From: Nephrocerus scutellatus
Lineage: Eukaryota; Arthropoda; Insecta; Diptera; Pipunculidae
Assembly: GCA_947095585.1 (NCBI GenBank)
Contig: OX352761.1
Coordinates: 28,363,777-28,427,776, forward strand
DNA: 64,000 nt
Direction of reading: 5' to 3'
Each line of letters opens with the position of its first letter. Within the stretch, counting starts at the first letter, position 1. The translations under genes and the position numbers were made by a program. Positions 58,055-64,000 of this stretch are shown here, one piece after another. The notes under the pieces were generated by a model that saw only the letters and a list, made by a program, of their open reading frames with translations, had not been told where the DNA came from and did no database searches.

Positions 58055-60419
58055 ATTAAGAAAAATCATCAAATTAAACACCAAACAAAAAACATACAAA
58101 AATATTTTAAAATAATTTAGTAACAAACAAAATAACTAAATATTAAAGAAAAACTATAAAATATAAAAATTTAATTTACGACACCAAAAATAACTACAAA
58201 ATGGCAATTATGTATCTGCACACGATAAATCCTCGACAAAATAAGAGATTTTTTCAAATTCACAACAACAAGAAACGTTTTCATACAATGAGCGCAATGC
58301 ACACTCTAAACGAACAACTTTATTTTTCTAACGAGAAAAGTGAAAAGTTTCGAAAATTCCTTTTAAACTTTCACATTAAAATTCAGAAAAATATCGAATT
58401 GTATTTTTGAGTGTGTGTGCGAGCGTGAGAACTGATCGAATTATTTTATTTTGATATAATATAAACTTTGCGAATTTCACACTTATGTAACAAAAAAAAA
58501 CAATAACTTTCGTTAAATGTTTCATTGTAAAAATTATGTTTAAATTTTCATATAATTCTTCTATAAAACTTAAACATTTAAAATTCCAACATCGACAAAA
58601 GCTTCATTACATCAACATCTTTAAAAGAGCCAAACAAAAGAACTTAATCGTTTCTTCACAAAATGTAACAAAGTTCAGCTTGCATTTTCTAGATTCTGCT
58701 GTTTAATTAATTTCCTCTCCTTGATTAATATTTTTTCGATATACTTCAGAAAACAAAAAAAAAACGTTAAATACTTCTTCACTTTGTTCTTTTTGTGGTT
58801 GTTTACTAATCCTTAAATTATCGCTGCACACGACACTTTGTCAAGTGTCATTTTTTTGCATAAATTCAAAATTATTACTACATATAAATAATTTTTGTAA
58901 AAAACAAGAAATACTCAGAGAGTTTTTTTGGCGAACGAGAAATGCAAGCTTTGCTTTCAGTGTTTTTTTTTGCCATGAAAATAGCTATATACATTATATA
59001 TATATATACATATATTTGTACTATATTTTTATTTATGGTAATAAAATATACTAAAAAAAAAAGAAAACTGAACTGAAATCGTAATAATAAATCAAAAAAT
59101 AATAACGAACGAATTTGGCATTTAAATTGAATTTCATAAAACATAAAAAAATGTAAAAAAAAAAAAAAATACATAACATAATATCTATTTTTTTAGTTTT
59201 AATTAAATTGTATCACAAAAAAGGTAGCAAAAAATGAATTAAAAGCGGTCGAAAAAAAATTAGTAAAATTAAATAACTTTCTTTTTGGTGTTGAAATTGT
59301 CTTCTAATTTTCCCGTTCTATAACTATTTTATTATTACAGTTAAATATAAATTATAAGAAGAATTCTAAATAGCAACTTCTTAATGAAGAAAACAATATT
59401 TATATGTAATTATATTAGTTTTAACTAAACAAAAAAACTGAATATACATAAACTTGTTGGGGAAAAAACCAACTACCAAATGAGGTTGTTTTATTGCAAT
59501 TTTTGATTTTTGAGCCACCACGTTATTCCCCTATTTAATAAACTAATTATTATTTTTTTCTTTTATTAATTGTTGTTATTACATCTTATATTATACTAAT
59601 AGTTTAGTTAGTTTTTACCTTTCTTTATCAAGTACTAAAAACTTATCTCATCTTGTAACACTTTTCATACAACGCGCTGTAAATACTGCCCAACAAAATG
59701 AAATATTTAACGAAAAATTCAATAGAAAACTCTTTTCTTTTTAGCTTCTAGATAGCTTGATAAACACCTTCTTAAATACACCTTCGGTAACTTCAGGGTA
59801 ACTTTTAATTTTTTTCATAACTTGGTAAAACAAGTAATGTTAAGAGTTAAAATTTAAAGCTATCTCATATAGAAAGTAAGATAAATTGTGAGCACAAAAT
59901 TTGTTTGAAAACTTACATTCAATCCCTACGAGGGCTAAGAATTTTTGAGAGAAATTAATTACTTACGGTGTAACAAAACTTAAATGGAATCAACAACACT
60001 AAATTACTCTAAGTTTTCCCCGCTTCGGTTGTAAATATCATCTATATTTACTAATAGAATATATTATATTATATTAATTTTTTTGCCATTCTTCTATGAA
60101 AGCTTGATCTGCCACAATATTTCCGATCTACCGATTTTCCCACGTGTTAAGTTGACAAATTTCCGCAAGGGCGCTCTCACAATGAAAAACTTAAGACCTA
60201 AGAGTAACAGAAATGTATGGATTTTGGTTTTGACCAAAAAAATTGCTCTGCTCGTTATCTTGGTAGATCCTTAGTGCCCAAGCTTACAAACTTTTGAAGA
60301 AATACATTTTCAAACGAATGTGAAATATTTTTGGTTGTTGTTCTTATGTCTTCAATATAATAACAATGAAGCTTGTCACAATTTAAAACTTTGCTGTCAC
60401 AACCTAAAACTTTATGTAA
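58055..60419 (+). other. Myofilin 3' region
   Basis: AT-rich 3'-UTR and downstream DNA with several AATAAA sites (for example near 59040). TA-rich microsatellite at about 58990-59015. Short open frames here have no recognisable motif. Confidence 0.5.
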
Positions 60420-60640
60420 AGGGTGTCCCAACAAGAGCGCCTGATTCTCTTGTATTCAATTTCAAATTTTTGTATATAAATTTTAAAGAAAAAACACATT
60501 TATTTTTGAATTAAGCAAACATTCTCCATATTCTTAAATCCGTGGTCTGTACGTGACAAATGTCAAAAAAAAATCCCCGTACAACTCGTATTAACAAAAT
60601 GGCGGCAAATTGAAATCCGGCGCTCTTGTTGAGACACCCT
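60420..60640. mobile_element. Small MITE (about 221 bp)
   Basis: Inverted ends AGGGTGTCCCAACAAGAGCG and, at the right, CGCTCTTGTTGAGACACCCT (one mismatch over 20 bp). The flanks are TA-rich; an exact duplication cannot be fixed. No coding capacity. Confidence 0.7.
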
Positions 60641-61649
60641 ATATAATAAATACGAGCTCTTCTAAGGCTTATCTTCTAAGTTTTAAGTGTTAAGTTTTCA
60701 TTCTGAAAGCGGAGTAAGACTTTCCCCTTAAATGAGTCAAAGAGCTTAGAGTGTTTCTCTTAGCAGCTAATAATTCTCGAACTCTTAGTTAAGTTGTAGT
60801 GTGTCAAATGTCTTGTACAGCAGCTTGAACGGTTTGGTAGATTGGTTATATTTCTGGCTTTTATGGCTTTTCCGGGTCGTTTTCTAAAAGACAAAAATCA
60901 TATCCCCAAAGTGTTGACGTGCGACCAGTTAATGTAGTTATAAGAAGACATTTTTCTCGAACTGCTCAAGCTGTCAAAACATAAAAAGGTTGAAGTAAAT
61001 TGTAATTTGCAGGAAGAAAGTCACGGCGAAATTTACTCTAACCGAGTTTTTTTTATTTGTGTATATCTTTTTACAACATCTTCCCACATCATTATTGTCT
61101 GTCCACTCCACATTACTATGTCATTAACTGATTTCATTAAATGAAACGAATTTTAGGTAAGTAATACAAATGTTTTCTTTTTATTTTACACACAGTCAAA
61201 TAAACAAAACAACAAAACAACAAAAAAAATTTTAATTTAATTAATTATTTAATTAAATTTAATTTTAATTTAAAAAACGTAAGAACATCCTTCATCTGCA
61301 TTTTTTATTTTCTAAAGGCTGCTTTCTGCGTACTTCACAGCTAGCCTCTACGCAACCTGTCTATAATTCCGGGTGTGCAAAAAACTGTGCAAAACTATGG
61401 CCACATCGGATACTCTTTGGGACATATTAACTTTCGTATATTTACAGTTACTACATCTACATACATATACAAATCTGCTGGCGAAACAATTGAATAAGCT
61501 TTTCCAGCTCTCCTTAATTCCTGAGTATATCATTTTCTTCCTTCTTTACTCTTTCCTTCTTCTACACTCACAGAAAAAGCTGATCTACAGGTGATCTGAT
61601 GGGATATAATTTATAAACAATTAGATAGTTAAATCCTTTAACCCCTCGA
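60641..61649. other. No gene recognised
   Basis: AT-rich unique DNA. Confidence 0.25.
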
Positions 61650-63175
61650 GGGTGTATGGCGTCAAGAACGCCTATGTGCCATATTGTTTGAAGTTCTGCA
61701 ACGTTTTTGAGCTACCTCCAGCTCATGCTGAAAGATATCGATTCCTCGTCAACTGTTCTACGCCACGTTTGCGTAAGCCGATTTGACTGAGTTAGACTAT
61801 TCTATTGGCATATTGTGTAACGAAGTCTTCTTGCTGTTGGGTGTGTCAGATTCACTGCCTCTTTCTCAAGCGGATAGTAAAGCCTGTAGGTTCTTGATCC
61901 GTTTTCTGATTTGATTTGTTCATTGGAGATGCGATTTTGAGATAATAATCTCAACATGATGATCAGAAATTTATTAACGAAGCTTGCAGCTTACGAGTGT
62001 TAGTGATGTCCACCACCTTCCAAGTAACCATAAAGTAGTACTGATTCCACTTTGGAGCGATTTGATCAGCAGCTTGATTTTTAAGTTGATAATATTGTTT
62101 CTCCAGATTTTAAATAGCATTTAGAACTGCTGAACACAATTAGTTTGGTGCTACCACGGTTAGCCAAGGGCAAACTTCTTAGATATAGAAAATTATCAAC
62201 TTTCTCGATTTCCTGTCCGACAATGTAAATTCGAGTTCATAGAATTCCATTATTACCATCCATCAATGCTGACGTACTCTGCTTTGAACTTAAAAATCCT
62301 CTGCAATTTTACTATTGTGTAACTTAATATTGTGTAAGAGTAAGATTAAATACCTTCGTATGTACTGCGCAAGCCCAACTAGATAGCACCTTGATTCAAG
62401 CTGTTGATACCCCTCTCGAAGTTAAAAAGGTAGATGTAGCATAGATCTCTACTCGAATCATCGCTTTATTATGACCCGTTAGGTAGTTTTGTGGTTGATG
62501 GGAAAGCCTACCTCATAGTTGAAATAAATGTTCTTTAATCCGTTCCAATATGATTCTAGCTATTACCTTTGCTACGGCCGGAAGACTGCATATTCCTCTC
62601 CAGTATAAGCTGTTCATCAGATTTATCTTCTTCGGAAGCTCATTAGTGTTCGTAATCATATCACAATCGTCCAGGCGGTTAAAGACTGTCTCCATCTATT
62701 AAGCTGATCCTCATCCTAAATCAGTGGTTACCATCTAAAATCCTTACTGGATGTTGTTTTTATTTCCAAGCACCAATAATGTTATATCATTTGACTTGCT
62801 TGCTACTTCTTCATCCCTTCAGGCTAGACGATGTACTGACGTTTGTCAAATGCACACTGCACGGCTGCACGTCCTGCATTTTCAGGCGATATTGGGCTTC
62901 CAGCTTAGTTCTCTCTACTGAAGAAGCTGATGTCATCCGAGCCTTGGTTGACGGATGCAGTATGATGGCGTATATAAGCTAACATAATATGGTGATGATG
63001 AAATTGTAAGATGTCGTCTCTACGTCTGTTTCGGACGTCTAATCGGCCGATCGAATCGATCGGCTCATTCTTCAATCATCTTGAGGTAACGGATTCCATT
63101 GTATTGCGTAGTTCGCTATTAAACTGTCGCTTTTTTGGAGTGTGTGACCAATTCACTGACACTTCCGTACCTATT
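61650..63175 (-). pseudogene. RTE-like LINE type B, strongly decayed copy in pieces
   Basis: Minus-strand 62695-62513 reads NELPKKINLMN then RGICSLPAVAKVIARIILER, the RT start as at 45410. Text near 62010 (CACCACCTTCCAAGTAACCA) and 61710-61780 matches the later coding region. A separate 3' piece at 63067-63170 matches 44300-44400 (ACGGATTCCATTGTATTGCG, AAACTGTCGCTTTTTTGGAG). 62780-63000 is unassigned. Confidence 0.6.
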
Positions 63176-63224
63176 AACAAACGTTTATTTTACTTTTATT
63201 TAACTTGTTGACGGTATTTTTGAC

Positions 63225-63650
63225 TACTTTGAAGTACTTTTTAACCACTTTCATACGACCTAGAAATTTTGTGAGTGTCCCAAATAGCCTTTTTTTATAT
63301 TCCGCGTGTGACGCGTGTCGGTCGTGTGATGTGTGGAATTTTTTTTTACTTCTTTGAGGTCCTTTTTGACCACCTTTCACACGACCTAGAGAGCTAAATT
63401 TTGTGAGTTCTAAGTCCCAAATATTATGTTTTATGTTCCGCGTGTGACATTTGTCACGTTTCGTATGTAGCGCGTGTGATAGGTGTAAGTGTGGTCGTTT
63501 TCTAGTTTTTTGACGTCCTTTTTACCCACCTTTTGCACGACCTACAAAATTTGTTAGCAGCTAAATGTCAGGGTCCAATTTTGATATCCCGCGTGTGACC
63601 TCTGTGTGACTGTGTGTGTGCGACCGACCTCAAAAAAAGATAATTTGCCG
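63225..63650. repeat. Tandem repeat, about 127-146 bp unit with GCGTGTGAC motifs
   Basis: Three units start near 63232, 63359 and 63505. Each has a CCTTTTTGACCACCTTTC-like block, CACACGACCTAGA and CCGCGTGTGACG. No coding sense was recognised. Confidence 0.65.
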
Positions 63651-63900
63651 GTTATTACGATCTATACATAAAAGTTTGTACCCGTTTTATATACTTGTTC
63701 ATCCTCAGTCACGTTTTCAAACGAGTATAGCATTGAATTATGATAATTTTTCTCATTCTACTCTGAAATCTAGCCATCAATAAGGCTACTTCGTGCTGCT
63801 GGGAATAATATCCAGCTGGTTTTTCAAAATAGATCATTACAGTATTTTTTGTTGAGAAGAGATATTCTCATGCATCTTACCATATTGGTTTAGAAATAAA
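63651..63900. other. No gene recognised
   Basis: Unique AT-rich DNA. Confidence 0.25.
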
Positions 63901-64000
63901 CTCGTTTACTCCTCTGTCCTGAATTTAGTCAGGAACCCAGACAGCATAGACTACACCATTCCGCAACTCCATTTCAACAAAAACTTCCAGGTCACCTTGC
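63901..64000 (+). pseudogene. Loa/I-group LINE fragment, runs off right edge
   Basis: Closely matches 53332-53432 (CTGAATTTAGTCAGGAACCC, CAACTCCATTTCAACAAAAA), the segment between RT and RNase H of the element at 52570. The left border is abrupt. Confidence 0.8.

Noticed and set aside
58201..58410. 69-codon frame downstream of myofilin
   Set aside because: Lies in the probable 3'-UTR, with no homology recognised and A-rich composition.
58878..59174. 98-codon phenylalanine-rich frame
   Set aside because: Created by T-rich and TA-rich low-complexity DNA.

Overview
This window looks like nuclear DNA of a higher (cyclorrhaphan) fly. Two host genes encode proteins very close to Drosophila families. 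Their introns have standard GT-AG borders, and the DNA between them is AT-rich and packed with insect-type mobile elements. I cannot name the species.

Layout. At the left edge, on the minus strand, are the first three coding exons of the atypical soluble guanylyl cyclase Gyc88E (28-979); the gene runs off the left end. At the right, on the plus strand, is a complete small muscle gene with four coding exons between 48542 and 58054. It predicts a 167-residue protein that I identify as myofilin, a thick-filament protein. The two genes point away from each other, and the roughly 47 kb between them holds no other host gene I can recognise. One unassigned 104-codon ORF behind a TATA box at about 46.9 kb is the only candidate.

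The intergenic DNA and the myofilin introns are a nest of mobile elements. (1) The dominant family has about a dozen copies (called H here). One end reads AACCCATAAAAATT; the other reads GTTAATATAGAGAATTT and carries GTCY/GCCA microsatellites. The interior is an array of about 100-120 bp units, each with an ACACATGTGT core and GC-rich blocks. It resembles the DINE-1/mini-me proto-microsatellite elements of flies. One copy (16.2-17.4 kb) joins the C-terminal part of a Helitron Pif1-type helicase, suggesting that the family derives from Helentrons. (2) There are three hAT elements with different subterminal short repeats (CAAGAC, ATCCGC, TATCGA). Two have perfect 8-bp target duplications, and one keeps the last codons of its transposase. 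(3) LINEs of at least four kinds are present: Jockey/CR1-like, two RTE-like types (A and B), and RNase H-bearing Loa/I-group elements. The last include a 1037-codon open frame at 34362-37475 flanked by an 11-bp target duplication. (4) A tRNA-derived SINE family has about seven copies, one inside a myofilin intron with a 13-bp duplication. (5) Decayed Ty3/gypsy-type pol and gag pieces, two MITEs and several tandem arrays complete the picture.

Nested insertions allow relative dating: hAT in H, hAT in a 100-bp satellite, RTE-B in SINE, SINE in a 15-bp minisatellite, RTE-A in Jockey, and Jockey RT sequence inside an H array. No rRNA, functional tRNA or CRISPR array was seen. Coordinates of mobile elements are approximate to about 10-30 bp unless a target duplication fixes them.
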